This document shows, piece after piece, positions 33,864 to 45,290 of a stretch of 64,000 nucleotides of DNA. Source of the DNA: Telopea speciosissima (taxonomy: Eukaryota; Streptophyta; Magnoliopsida; Proteales; Proteaceae); NCBI RefSeq assembly GCF_018873765.1, contig NC_057916.1, positions 30,541,501 to 30,605,500 of the forward strand, read 5' to 3'. Numbering within the stretch: the first letter of the stretch is position 1; each line of letters begins with the position of its first letter. The notes under the pieces were generated by a model, which saw nothing but the letters and a program-made list of their open reading frames with translations, was not told the DNA's origin and did not search any database. Position numbers and translations under genes: made by a program.

Positions 33864-34165
33864 GGGTTAAATACGTGTATCCCCCTTGTAATGCGCCCAA
33901 TATTCTTCGTACCCCCTAAGCTTCTGATAAGTCCACGTACCACCCCTGCTTTACCCCCCTAATGCCATTTAAGTCTACACCAGGTATTAAATGCTAAAAA
34001 ATTATCAAACTACCATTTCTTCTATCTTTTCTAAATTTTGAAAAGACCTAATTGCTCTGACCTATTTGCTAAATTTTGAAAAGACCAAAATGCCCTCATC
34101 TTCCCCAAATCATCATCTTCTTTTACATACCCATCACCACCACCGCCACCGCCACCCACCAAAAT
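33864..34165 (+). repeat. Left terminal inverted repeat of the Pack-MULE
   Basis: Matches the reverse complement of about 44190-44496 over its length, including cttctgataagtccacgtac and ccaaatcatcatcttctttt. The inner edge ends in CCACC repeats on this side and GGTGG repeats on the other. Confidence 0.85.
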
Positions 34166-34189
34166 TAAAATCGTCCGAGCCCTCGAGCT

Positions 34190-34500
34190 CGCCTCTAGGG
34201 ACCCTGAACTTGCCATCCTGATCCCACCCTGGACTTGATAATACACATGCACTTCAATGCCAAAACTGTCCCGCGAATGGGCCCTCAATTTGAGCATGTC
34301 CTCTTCACTTGAAATCCCCAAGTTAGCAGGCAAGCCAATCATGACCATGCTAGCACACATCTCAGGGTGTGACCCAAGATGAGTTCCCCAAGCCTCGGCA
34401 AGCATCTCACCCATTTGAATAACTGCATCATGATTCCTTTTCCTAATTCCTTCAAGTCCACCTTCAACCTACTAATAAAATCCAAAACCGATGGCACAAC
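34190..34500 (-). pseudogene. L-cysteine desulfhydrase fragment, C-terminal part
   Basis: On the minus strand the frames give PSVLDFISRLK, then after a frameshift MGEMLAEAWGTHLGSHPEMC, ASMVMIGLPANLGISSEED and FGIEVHVYY. These match the C-terminal region of plant PLP-dependent L-cysteine desulfhydrase (aminotransferase class V), which converts cysteine to H2S, pyruvate and ammonia. The homology stops after VYYQ, so the 3' end of the gene was not captured. It continues the segment at 43710-44190 across the Copia insertion. Confidence 0.85.
34496..34500 (+). repeat. Target-site duplication of the nested Copia (left)
   Basis: acaac, matched by 43705-43709. Confidence 0.9.
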
Positions 34501-36197
34501 TGTTGGACAAGTGTGTCCATCAAACCCGGTTCGGTCCGGTTCAACCCGGTTCACCTTTGTATTGAACATTTATACATTTTAGTTTAATATTGTCACATGC
34601 AATATAAACTTTTTGAGCATTATGTGTCTGTAAGTTATACTTAAAATGGTAGTCACGACTAGGGTTTGGGCTGGGCACCCTTATCATATGGTCGTCGCAT
34701 TGGGTATGCCTAGACATGTGATGTCAGGGTACAAATGCGAGTGCTCACATGTTTGATGTGTGCATTGGCGAAGAATCTACTTTGTCGATTCCCTCATGTA
34801 TCTTGCGAGATGTAGGAAGGGATAGACATGTGTCACTGACACCCTATACCGAGGGAACCCGTCACCGCAAAGTGTGATCGCATTCTTTGGTTCATCAATG
34901 ACCGAGACTCAAGCGAGTCAAAGCCGGTGTTCGAGAATGCGTGAACACTTTGTGAGTGAAGGAGTTATCCAACACGGTCACCACTGCCCGATTGGGGAAC
35001 ACCAAGATAGAGACTGTCTGTGCATGGTTGAATCAAGATCTGGATCCAGTACTGTTTTGGAAATGGTTTTGCAAAATTTATTTTACATAAAATGATACAT
35101 TATTTATAGTTATTTCAAATAAAGTGTTTTATCGAGTTTTGCGGACCCGATCGGATGCACGACGCTCTTATATGGACATGTACTATGGATTGGGGTTTGG
35201 CAAGTACATGTGTACATGCCCTAGATTCCATAATGATGGTGTTGATTAGTGGGGGTTGTATATGATAAATTGTTGTCATATAAGGAGTTATTTAGAATTT
35301 GCTAATTTAATTGGCTCTTTATTTAATTAATGGATTTGGTGCTAATTGTAATTATCCATTAATAATTAAATAAAGAATCTAATTAATATTTTCCCTATTA
35401 GATTCTGCTTCTTCGTGTAGCACTTTGAGTTTAAACAGAATCGCAGACGGAGAGAGAGAGTCAGACTCTCACTAGGGCTCTATTAAATCTATCTAGGATT
35501 TAATTAAACCCTATTATTATAAATAGGGGACCAAAAAATGCATAAGAGGAAGCTCTCCACGTTTTTGGAGCAGACACTCTCTCTCCTGCATTTTTGGTTT
35601 CTCTCTCTCCCTCATGTGATCTCTCTTCTTCTTCTTGCTTCTCTCACCTGTGTTTGAGAGTTAGGGTTTGTGAAACCCTAGATCTATGCTGAGGAGTTTG
35701 AGGGCATCTAGGATTGGCGTGTAGAACCTTGGTAGCACCATTGGAGGTTCAGATCTATTTGCTTGGAGCACTCACTGGAGGAAGAACCACTGTCTATTGG
35801 AGGAGCAACACTTGAGGCTCACCAGGTTAGCAGTTCTTTATTAATTCCTTCTGTTCATTGATTATTAATATTTATGAGATGCGAAAGAAACTCGAATCGA
35901 TTAATTTTCGCTGTGCATTCGAGTATGGGATGGATCCCTCTTGCCATGTGATGGACTAGAGACGAATTTCTCCGTCCCTATTGTGATAATTAATTTTATG
36001 GGACGCAATAGGGAAGGAAAAACCCTAATAGGGATGCACCAGGGTTCCCATGGGCGACCATGGGAAACCCTAAAATCAAATGGGGCACCCATGGGACACC
36101 AAGGGATAACCCAGGGTGTGCAAAACCCTAATTTTTCTGTATATTGGTTTCCCTAGGGAACCATGGTTTGATCCCTAGACCGTTGTTTGACCAATAG
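34501..36197 (+). repeat. 5' LTR of the Copia element
   Basis: 1697 bases. A TATA-type promoter (tattataaataggggacc) at about 35514-35530 marks the probable start of the transcript. A CT-rich leader follows. The 3' end reads ccaata where LTR2 has ccaaca. Confidence 0.9.
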
Positions 36198-36200
36198 TGT

Positions 36201-36213
36201 GGTATCAGAGCTA
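36201..36213 (+). promoter_or_regulatory. Primer-binding site (initiator-Met tRNA)
   Basis: TGGTATCAGAGCT, three bases after the LTR end, the usual Copia minus-strand primer site. Confidence 0.9.
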
Positions 36214-36484
36214 CCTTTTCCACCCATGAATATTGAATAATTAATGGTTAATATGATTATCATGAGTGGGATGCAAGTTGGCACATGGGTGGTTAAAATT
36301 ATGGTTGTTGTAACAACCTTCCCATGTGCACATGGGTAGTTACAAGGTTGTTAGTGTAACAACCTACCCATGTGATGATGGATTTGGTTTGTTTTATTTA
36401 TTCCAATTGTTGAAGCATGTATCCAATTAAGGGGTGATTATTAATTTTATTAATTTAAATTTTTAATCATGATTTATATGTGTG

Positions 36485-36716
36485 GGGGGGGGGGAGCGCA
36501 AGCTGCCAAGCCTCTGCACACGCCCTTCCCCTATTGCCAGCCTATGTGCACATCCCCTTGCGGGTTGCGGGCCTGCAGGCTGCTGTCCATGGGCTTTAGC
36601 CTACGGTCAGCAGGCCTGCAGCCTGCAGCCCAAGGCTGCTGCCCGTGGGCCTTGTGCCTATGGGCTGCACAGGGAGTGCCTGTAGCCTGCACATGTGGGC
36701 TGCATGCACCCCCCTT
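36485..36716 (+). repeat. GC-rich block with repeated CTGCAG/GGGCTGC words
   Basis: Inside the Copia leader a run of G is followed by about 230 bases rich in ggcctgcagcc, ggctgctg and cccatgggc-like words in both orientations. It stands out from the AT-rich surroundings and can form stable hairpins. A role in RNA packaging is possible but not shown. Confidence 0.6.
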
Positions 36717-37683
36717 GTTTTCCTTCCAGTTTAACCAAAAAAAAAAAAAAAAGGTTTTTTTTCAAAACAGAATTTTATTATTTTGTTTTGTTTTTTGGAG
36801 GATGATGATGGGTGAAGAGATTCCCTCTTTATCCACTTGCAATTAAAATGCGATTTTAATTTTATGGGCTTGGATACATGTTATCACATGTGATGTGGTG
36901 GTTCAATAATTGAAGGAATCCATGTTTTAATTTTTGGTTTACTTGCTTTAATGCCCATTCATGAAATTATATTATGATGTGATTATGGGAATGGCATTCT
37001 AATAAATGGATGGATTGTTTATGTATGTCATACATGGGGCTATGGGTGGATGTGATGCTTCTTTCTCTTTCTCTCTCTCCCCCTATCTTTTTTATAAACA
37101 AATGTACTCCACCCCATGGGCAGCCCAAATGGTGGATTGGTTTCTCCATGCGGGGTTTCTTTATTATTATGGAAAGAAAAGTGTATAGAATTTTTCCTAG
37201 GTTTCTATTGTAATTTTAGAGGAGTTAGGACTCCCAGGGCATGTTGATGGTGATCCACATGTGGTGCTCAAAGCTTATGGAGATGCAAGTCACCTACTTT
37301 GAAGACGTAATCGGACGAAGGAGATGATCGAGGCGTGGCATCCATAGCATGATAAATGCACCCAAAGTTATTAGTTTTATTTTTATTGGGAGGGTTCTTT
37401 AATTGCTTCTAATAAAAATACCGTCATCCCATAATCACTTTTAATTAATGTTGATTAATTATGTTGTTTAAATCTATCCATGTATGTGAGAGTTAATTAA
37501 TCCCTCTTTATTCACAATACATGTATGATATGGACTAGTCTTAATCGGTAGACATGTCCATGGCCTCCTATTAAAGATAAATGTAGAAAGTGTGTGACAT
37601 GACCCCGCATAAGCCGATAGGACATTGTCAAGACCTCTGTTACACATTTATCTATATTTACCTCTATCTAGATACGTCAGGGT

Positions 37684-38046
37684 ATGGATAGTGAAAGGGC
37701 ACTGCGACAGTGGGCCATCTTTCATGATGCCATGATTCTAACTAATGCAATAGGTAAGTACATGACTTGGGTGTATGTCAGCCGACAGGATCTGGACATG
37801 ACACCCAGGTGGCCAAAAATATTGGAAGCCCATGAGGCGGACAGCTTAGTCTACACTACCATGGTGTGTATAATGACTCCCGACAGGGTAAGTTATGCAT
37901 GCAAAGGTTGTAGGTATCCAATTCATCTTTTGGGTTATGAGGGAAACCCAAATCATGAAAGACCATTGATGTGTGTGTGCTCAATTTATTATTTTCAATG
38001 GTCATTAATTAGCATGTGGTTATTTACTTGTGCATGTGTAGATTAA
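37684..38046 (+). CDS. Small ORF (120 aa) in the Copia leader, upstream of gag
   Basis: An intact open frame between the primer-binding site and gag, ending 6 bases before the gag ATG. The N-terminal part is polar (MDSERALRQWAIFHDAMIL). The middle has a C-x-x-C pair (YACKGCRYP). The C-terminus has a hydrophobic run (SIYYFQWSLISMWLF) that could be a membrane segment. I do not recognise it. It stays open although gag-pol has three stops, but the frame could be chance. Confidence 0.35.
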   Translation: MDSERALRQWAIFHDAMILTNAIGKYMTWVYVSRQDLDMTPRWPKILEAHEADSLVYTTMVCIMTPDRVSYACKGCRYPIHLLGYEGNPNHERPLMCVCSIYYFQWSLISMWLFTCACVD

Positions 38047-38052
38047 TATGCG

Positions 38053-41000
38053 ATGGATGCCGTTAATTCCAACCTGTTAACACTCATTAGCGAATACAAA
38101 CTTAATGGTACAAACTATGTTGATTGGTACCGGAGCATTGAGTTGCTCCTGACTGCTAAAGGACTGTACACAGTTCTAGATGAACAAGTTCCTCCTCAAC
38201 CCGACCCGAACGATTTTGAGGCAAATAAAGAGATGCAAGAGTTCCTCATGAGGGATTCCAAGGCATCACTCTATATCCTAGGATCATTGAAAAAGTCAGT
38301 TGTAGACTCAGTCAAGGATATACGCACTGCTGGGGGTAAAATGGATAAGCTTGCTGAATTGTTCAACAGGCAGTTGACACACGCACATTCTGATGCGGTG
38401 AGTCAAATCCATAACTCCAAGATGTCCTAGGGGACTCGAGTGATGGATCATGTAATGAAAATGATCAATCTGTTTAAAAAACTGGAATCCATGGGGATTG
38501 ATTTCAGCCTGCGATACAAGACTGATGTGATCTTAGCGTCACTTACTTCTGCCTATGCACCTTTTAGGATGTCCTACAAGATGTCCGAGAAGGAGATGGA
38601 GCTCACCGAGCTTGCTAATGCACTGGTAGAGGCTGAAGCGTCCTTGAAAAAGGACAAGGCTGAGGTCAATGCAACTGAGGTAAAGCCTTCTTCAAATGGG
38701 AAGAAGAAGAAAAAGAAAAGTAAGGGCAAGACCCTGAAAGCCAAGGGTGGGAAGTCTGGCAATAAAGGCAAATACAAGTGCTTCTATTGTAAGAAGGAGG
38801 GTCACTGGAAAAGAAACTATCGTGCGTACCTGGCAACTTTGAAAGACAAGAAGCCGGATGAAATAGAGGCTGCTAAAGAAGGTACATGTGATGTTCACAT
38901 TCTTTATGAGTCTAATTTGTCTTTTGAACCGACCAATTCTTGGTTGGTGGATAGTGGATCCACTGTTCACATTTGCAATGATTTGCAGGGGTTCAAGGAG
39001 ACAAGGAACCTGGAAAAAAATGAAGTGCGTCTTCAGATGGGCACTGGAGCTGAGCCCATGGCGTTGGCTGTGGAAACTTTTATTTTAAATTTTAGTTCTG
39101 TTAGTTTAGTTTTAAAGGATTGCTATTATGTACCCTCTTTCAAGAGGAAGATAATTTCAGTTTCAAAACTTGTTTTGGACGGATATAGTTTTTCCTTTAA
39201 TTCTAAATTGATTATTCGTTTTAATAATTCCTTTGTGGCATCCGGATATATGCAAAGTGGTTTGTATTTTCTAGATTGCCCTATTAGAACGAATGTTGTT
39301 TCAAATGTTGATTTGAAACGGAAAGCAGCTCCAGTGAACTCAACATATCTGTGGCATCTAAGATTGGGTCACATAAATGTGGACCGAATCAGTAGATTGG
39401 TGAGGGATGGGCCCTTAGAGAGTCTGAGGGTGGAAGCATTCCCCACCTGTGACTCATGTCTTCAAGGCAAAATGACCAAGAAACCCTTTAGCAATAAAGG
39501 TGCTAGAGCCACAGATCTGTTGGAGTTGATACACACTGACGTGTGTGGACCCATAAACATACAAGCAAGATATGGGTATGAGTACTTTATCACGTTCACC
39601 GATGATTACTCTAGATATGGTTACATATACTTGATGCATAGGAAATCGAAAACCTTTGATAAATTCAAAGAATTCCAAGCCGAGGTCGAAAGACAGCTCG
39701 ATAAACGTATCAAGTCCTTACGATCAGATCGTGGAGGGGAGTATCTATCGGATGAGTTTAAAGAACATCTCATATCCCAAGGGATAGTTAGTCAGCTAAC
39801 TAATCCAGGCACACCACAACAAAATGGTGTATCCGAACGATGCAATCGGACCCTATTGGATATGGTCAGGACAATGCTCACTTATAGTGAGCTGCCTCTT
39901 TCTTTCTGGGGGTACGCTTTAGAGACGGCGATATATATCTTGAATAAGGTTCCATCTAAGTCTATAGCCAAGACACCCTTTGAGTTGTGGAAGGGGCGAA
40001 AGCCCAGTATTCAACACCTTAGGGTATGGGGTTGCATAGCACATGTGCGAAAGCAACAGACAGACAAGTTGGAATCCAGGACTTCGAGATGCTATTTCTT
40101 AGGCTACCCCAAAGGCACGATAGGCTATTATTTTTATGACCCAGTTGACCAAAAGGTCATTGTAAGTAAACATGTCACATTTTTTTAGGAAGAAATGATG
40201 ACCCAGAGGTCCGAATCAGTAGTCATAAAAGAGCTATCAGATGGCTCAGAAACGTCACTTCTAGAAGTGAGACCAACTGACATACCCGCTGAAATACCAA
40301 CACCTGAGGAACCTTGACGCAGTGGGAGGACTATTAGACCACCCACCAGGCTAACTCTTCTAACCGAAGAGGAAACAGTGGAAGAGTTCCACATGGTATC
40401 GGTTGAATCGAATGATGATCCGATGACATACTCTGAGGCTCTAAAGGATGTTGATGTCACTAGGTGGCTGGAAGCGATGCGCTCTGAAATCGATTCGATG
40501 CATTCCAACAAGGTCTGGACTCTAGTCGATCCACCACTTGGCGTCAAGCCAATTGGATGTAAATGGATCTTCAAGAGGAAGAAGGGCACCGATGGAAAGG
40601 TCGAAAGATTCAAAGCGAGACTGGTAGCAAAGGGCTATACCCAGAAAGAGGGTATAGACTATGAGGAAACCTTTTCACCAATAGCGATGATGAAATCCAT
40701 CAGGATTTTATTGGCTATCGCAGCACACTTTGATTATGAGATCTGGCAGATGGATGTGCAGATTGCATTTCTAAATGGGTTCCTTCAAGAGGAAATCTAC
40801 ATGGAACAGCCAGAGGGGTTCTCTTCCTTGGAGGAAGAAAGAAAGGTGTGCAAATTACAGAGGTCCATTTATGGGCTAAAGCAGGCTTCCAGGAGCTGGA
40901 ACATCAGGTTTGATCAATCAATCAAATCGTTTGGTTTTGATCAAAACATGGATGAACCATGCGTTTATAAGAAGATCAATGGGAGGGCAGTATGTTTTCT

Positions 41001-41982
41001 TGTTTTATACGTAGATAACATATTGCTGATTGGTAACGATGTAGGATTTCTTTCATCAGTAAAACAGTGGTTATCCACAATATTTTCGATGAAAGACCTT
41101 GGTGAAGCTAGCTATATCCTTGGGATCAAACTCGTAAGAGATCGCCAGAAAAGGATGCTAGGCTTGTCACAGGCTACCTATATAGACAAAGTCCTGGCTA
41201 GATTTATTATGGAGAACTCCAAGAGGGGAAGTGTTCCCTTCAAACATGGAGTCAGTCTTTCCAGATCTCAATGTCCTCAGTCTCAGACAGACATTGAAGA
41301 GATGAAGAAAATTCCCTATGCCTCAGCAGTAGGGAGTCTTATGTACGCTATGTTGTGTACGAGGGGGCAGTAGGTATGGTAAGTCATTATCAATCTAACC
41401 TTGGACGCGAGCATTGGAGTGCTGTCAAGAATATCCTCAAGTACCTGAGAAGGACTAAGGAATATTTCTTGGTTTTTGGATCTGATCAGTTGTCAGTATT
41501 GGGATACATAGATTCGGATTTCCAAACTGACAAGGATGACAGAAAATCCACGTCCGGGATGGTATATCTAATGGGTGGAGGTGCCATTGTGTGGCGGAGT
41601 GCGAAACAAAAGTCTACAGCCGATTCTACTACCGAAGCAGAATACCTTGCAACTTGTGATGCAAGCAAAAGAAGGTGTTTGACTGAGAAAATTCCTATCA
41701 GATTTGGAGGTAGTCCCTGATCTTGTCAAGGGCCCTATTCCCCTGTTATGTGACAACAGAGGGGTCATTGCACAAGCTAAGGAGCCTAGGGCTCATCAGA
41801 GGAACAAGCACGTGCAGCGGAAGTATCACCTCATCAGAGAGATTATCCAGCAGGGTGACGTGAGTATCTCCAAAGTGGACACAACTGAAAATGTGTCTGA
41901 TGCCATGACAAAGGGTTTGTCACCAGGTGTGTTTGAGAAACACATGGAGGGCATGGGTTTAAAATGTATGGGGAATTGGTTT
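38053..41982 (+). pseudogene. Copia gag-pol polyprotein, broken
   Basis: One frame starts MDAVNSNLLTLISEYKLNGT. Gag has a zinc knuckle at 38779-38820 whose last Cys is Tyr (CX2CX4HX4Y). The protease has DSGS at about 38950. Integrase follows with the HLRLGH zinc-binding start, HTDVCGPI, FTDDYSRYG and RSDRGGEY; all catalytic D, D, E positions look present. Reverse transcriptase has KARLVAKGYTQ and YVDN at about 41008-41019 (normally YVDD). RNase H has YIDSDF and STTEAEYLA. In-frame stops are TAG 38428-38430, TAG 40186-40188 and TGA 40315-40317. Frameshifts near 41365 and 41700 move out of and back into frame. The last part ends near TKGLSPGVFEKH and stops at 41983. The polyprotein cannot be made whole. 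Confidence 0.93.
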
Positions 41983-41990
41983 TGATGTAC

Positions 41991-42000
41991 AAGTGGGAGA
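41991..42000 (+). promoter_or_regulatory. Polypurine tract
   Basis: aagtgggaga directly before the 3' LTR (one T between), the plus-strand primer of Copia elements. Confidence 0.85.
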
Positions 42001-42001
42001 T

Positions 42002-43704
42002 TGTTGGACAAGTGTGTCCATCAAACCCGGTTCGGTCCGATTCAACCCAGTTCACCTTTGTATTGAACATTTATACATTTTAGTTTAATATTGTTACATG
42101 CGATATAAACTTTTTGAGCATTATGTGTCCGTAAGTTATACTTAAAATGGTAGTCACGACTAGGGTTTGGGCTGGGCACCCTTATCATATGGTCGTCACA
42201 TTGGGTATGCCTAAACGTGTGATGTCAGGGTACAAATGCGAGTGCTCACATGTTTGATGTGTGCATTGGCGAAGAATCTACTTTGTCGATTCCCTCATGT
42301 ATTACGCGATGTAGGAAGGGATAGACATGTGTCACCAACACCTGCACTGAGGGAACCTCCATCGCAAAGTGTGATCGCATTCTTTGGTTCATCAATGACT
42401 GAGACTCAAGCGAGTCAAAGTCGGTGTTCTGAGAATGCGTGAACACTTTGTGAGTGAAGGAGTTATCCAACACGGTCACCACTGCCCGATTGGGGAACAC
42501 CAAGATAGAGACTGTTTGTGCATGGTCGGATCAGAATTTGGATCCAGTACCGTTTTGAAAATGGTTTTGCAAAATTTATTTTACATAAAATGATACATTA
42601 TTTATAGTTATTTCAAATAAAGTGTTTTATCAAGTTTTGCGGGATCCGATCGGATGCACAGACGCTCTTATATGGACATGTACTATGGATTGGGGTTTGG
42701 CAGTACATGTGTACATGCCCTAGATTCTATAATGATGGTGTTGATTAGTGGGGGGGTTGTATATGATAAATTGTTGTCATATAAGGAGTTATTTGGAATT
42801 TGCTAATTTAATTGGCTCTTTATTTAATTAATGGATTTGGTGCTAATTGTAATTATCCATTAATAATTAAATAAAGAATCTAATTAATACTTTCCCTATT
42901 AGATTCTGCTTCTTCACCTGTGTAGCACTTTCAGTTTAAACAGAATAGCCAGACTGAGAGAGAGAGAGTCAGACTCTCACTAGGGCTCTATTAAATCTAT
43001 CTAGGATTTAATTAAACCCTATTATTATAAATAGGGGACCAAAAAACGCAGAAGAGGAAGCTCTCCACGTTTTTGGAGCAGACACTCTCTCTCCTATGTT
43101 TTTGGTTTCTCTCTCTCCCTCTTGTGATCTCTCTTCTTCTTCTTGCTTCTCTCACCTGTGTTTGAGAGTTAGGGTTTGTGAAACCCTAGATCTGTGCTGA
43201 GGAGTTTGAGGGCATCTGGGATTGGCGTGTAGAACCTTGGTAGCACCATTGGAGGTTCAGATCTGTTTGCTTGGAGCGCTCACTGGAGGAAGAACCACTG
43301 TCTATTGGAGGAGCAACACTTGAGGCTCACCAAGTTAGCAGTTCTTTATTAATTCCTTCTGTTCATTGATTATTAATATTTATGGGATGCGAAAGAAACT
43401 CGAATCGATTAATTTTCGCTGCGCATTCGAGTATGGGATGGATCCCTCTTGCCATGTGATGGACTAGAGACGAATTTCTCCGTCCCTATTGTGATAATTA
43501 ATTTTATGGGACGCAATAGGGAAGGAGAAACCCTGATAGGGATGCACCAGGGTTCCCATGGGTGACCATGAGAAACCCTAAAATCAAATGGGGCACCCAT
43601 GGGACACCATGGGATAACCCAGGGTGTGCAAAACCCTAATTTTTCTGTATATTGGTTTCCTTAGGGAACCATGGTTTGATCCCTGGACCGTTGTTTGACC
43701 AACA
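42002..43704 (+). repeat. 3' LTR of the Copia element
   Basis: 1703 bases, aligned end to end with 34501-36197 with scattered substitutions and a few indels. Followed by the 5-bp duplication acaac at 43705-43709. Confidence 0.9.
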
Positions 43705-43709
43705 ACAAC

Positions 43710-43816
43710 AAGCTGAGAACTATAGTCTCACGTCCCAATCCAAGCACTTTCTATGGCCAACCCTTTACCATATTCATGAGAAACCACAGGATGGTGCAGT
43801 TCCAACGACTTTTTTT

Positions 43817-43852
<36 letters not shown>

Positions 43853-44190
43853 AGTGCAGAAATGCAACAGAAGGCGGACAGAAAAACCACTTGTGCAAAT
43901 TACAAGTGTAGAAATCTGCCCCAATGTCTTTGACGTCAACCTCGACAGAACCAATTGAATGAACAGCATCTACCAAGGCTTGATCAACACCTTCCTCCCT
44001 ACATATCTTAACCAACTCCTTGATCGGGATGAGAACGCTTGGCATCGAAGTGATATGATCAATTACTGTTAACCTAACTTTCTTGCCATTAGATTTCCCT
44101 TTCTCCAAAGCTTTCCGAAACTCAACAATAATTTCTTCGTTCGAGCCCTCGAGCTCGCCTTTTGGCATTGGTGGGTGGTGGTGGTGGTGG
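43710..44190 (-). pseudogene. L-cysteine desulfhydrase fragment, middle part
   Basis: Minus-strand frame includes IDHITSMPSVLIPIKELVKI, VDAVHSIGSVEVDVKDIGAD and NLHKWFFCPPSVAFLHC, where the Lys of HKW is the expected PLP-binding lysine. An expanded run of TCA/ATG-type triplets (43819-43850) replaces the next codons, and then ELHHPVVSHEYGKGLAIES continues in a frame with an internal TGA where the family has Arg. The next bases join those at 34500 if the Copia and one target copy are removed. It is a captured gene fragment with no promoter of its own visible. Confidence 0.88.
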
Positions 44191-44496
44191 TGGTGGTGGT
44201 TGTGGTGGTGGGTATGTAAAAGAAGATGATGATTTGGGGAAGATGAAGGCATGCATTTTGGTCTTTTCAAAATTTAGCAAATAGGTCAGAAGGTCTTTTC
44301 AAAATTTAGAAAGGATAGAAGAAAGGGTAGTTTGATAATTTTTAAGCATTTAATACCTGGTGTGGACTTAAATGGTATTAGGGGGTAAAGCAGGGGTGGT
44401 ACGTGGAATATTGAGGGTTGGTACGTGGACTTATCAGAAGCTTAGGGGGGTACGAGGAATACTGGGTGCATTACAGGGGGTATGCGTATTTAACCC
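44190..44496 (-). repeat. Right terminal inverted repeat of the Pack-MULE
   Basis: Inverted counterpart of 33864-34165; outermost bases cgtatttaaccc followed by the duplication agtaatatt. Confidence 0.85.
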
Positions 44497-44594
44497 AGTA
44501 ATATTCTACTGACTTATTACAGGACCAACTAAAGTGGTGGCCACGCTGGCAAACATGTTGTAACGGCTTGGTTTTCTAATTGTCCTCTTAGGCC

Positions 44595-44865
44595 TATTGG
44601 TGTAAATGAATAGCCGAAATCTGTTTCCGTATCCGTGTCCGTATCCGTTTAGCACTATCCGAATCCGTCCGAAAGCTAAATGGATGCGGATATGGATAGA
44701 CTATAGTTATCCGAAAAGCTATATTTACATGTAAACGGATAAAATATTCGATCCGTATCCGTGTTCATATCCATTTAGCATTATCTGAATCCGTCCGATA
44801 ACTAATCAGATGTGAATGTGGATATAACACTATCCGAACCGAATCCAATCCGGTGTACAGCCTTA
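44595..44865. mobile_element. hAT-type MITE
   Basis: A 271-bp non-coding element rich in repeated atccgtatccg and its complement, ends TATTGGTGTAAA and TGTACAGCCTTA (imperfect inverted repeats, similar to TAGGG(T/C)TGTA ends of plant hAT MITEs). Flanked by a perfect 8-bp duplication cttaggcc (44587-44594 and 44866-44873). Confidence 0.75.
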
Positions 44866-44913
44866 CTTAGGCCTGCGAGTAGAAGGTGGGCCCTGCCCTG
44901 ATAATGCTCTATC

Positions 44914-45290
44914 ACATCAATTGTCCAATAATTCAAAACTTTTTCTAGCGTGTTCTGGAATTTAGATGCCCTCTTTTCTTAATAATGCTTGGACTTTAAC
45001 ACTGCATTAGATTTTTCTTCCCCTAAAGCAATTGGATATGAGTGAGCGGCTGAGCACTTTTGTGGGTGTGTGTGTGTGCGCTTGTCTGATCACCTAATGA
45101 CTTTAATGAGTAATGACAGAAATTAGACAAACTCATTTGGCCTTTCTGAGCAAGTCAAGGCTGATCCACGGTTATCCTTATCGTTGCTTGAATAAACACC
45201 ATTACCAGCAGTGACATTGCCTATTGACATATATAGATCGATCACACGGTACTCTCTTTGCAAGTAGCAAATAATTAATTACATACTAAA
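44914..45290 (+). promoter_or_regulatory. Promoter region of copy C
   Basis: Homologous to 5010-5330 upstream of copy B and, in its first 205 bases, to 33495-33700. A TATA-like catatatag lies at 45228-45236, 55 bases before the first ATG, which leaves a leader of about 25 bases. Confidence 0.55.

Larger units (their letters stand above)
34501..43704 (+). mobile_element. Full-length Copia LTR retrotransposon
   Basis: LTRs at 34501-36197 and 42002-43704 start TGTTGGACAA and end TGACCAA(T/C)A, with a perfect 5-bp target duplication (acaac). A primer-binding site TGGTATCAGAGCT complementary to initiator-methionine tRNA is at 36201-36213. A purine tract aagtgggaga lies at 41991-42000. Between them is a single gag-pol reading frame in Copia order: gag, protease, integrase, reverse transcriptase, RNase H. 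It is recent in structure but inactive: three in-frame stops and two frameshifts interrupt it, and the catalytic YVDD box reads YVDN. Confidence 0.95.
33864..44496 (-). mobile_element. Pack-MULE carrying an L-cysteine desulfhydrase fragment, split by a Copia element
   Basis: Long terminal inverted repeats of about 300 bp (33864 to about 34165, and about 44190 to 44496) start GGGTTAAATACG and end CGTATTTAACCC. They are flanked by nine bases, ggtaatatt (33855-33863) and agtaatatt (44497-44505), an 8/9 match to the 9-bp duplication of Mutator-like elements. Between them, on the minus strand, lies a fragment of an L-cysteine desulfhydrase gene. Removing the nested Copia leaves an element of about 1.4 kb with no transposase, which is the definition of a Pack-MULE. 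Confidence 0.85.

Noticed and set aside
34501-43704. CRISPR, phage or bacterial operon features
   Set aside because: No arrays of evenly spaced repeats, no bacterial gene order; the direct repeats are LTRs.
43815-44270. Intact-looking 151-aa protein with His and Ser runs
   Set aside because: The His and Ser runs are translated GGTGG and ATG repeats; the middle is the captured desulfhydrase fragment, not a gene of its own.
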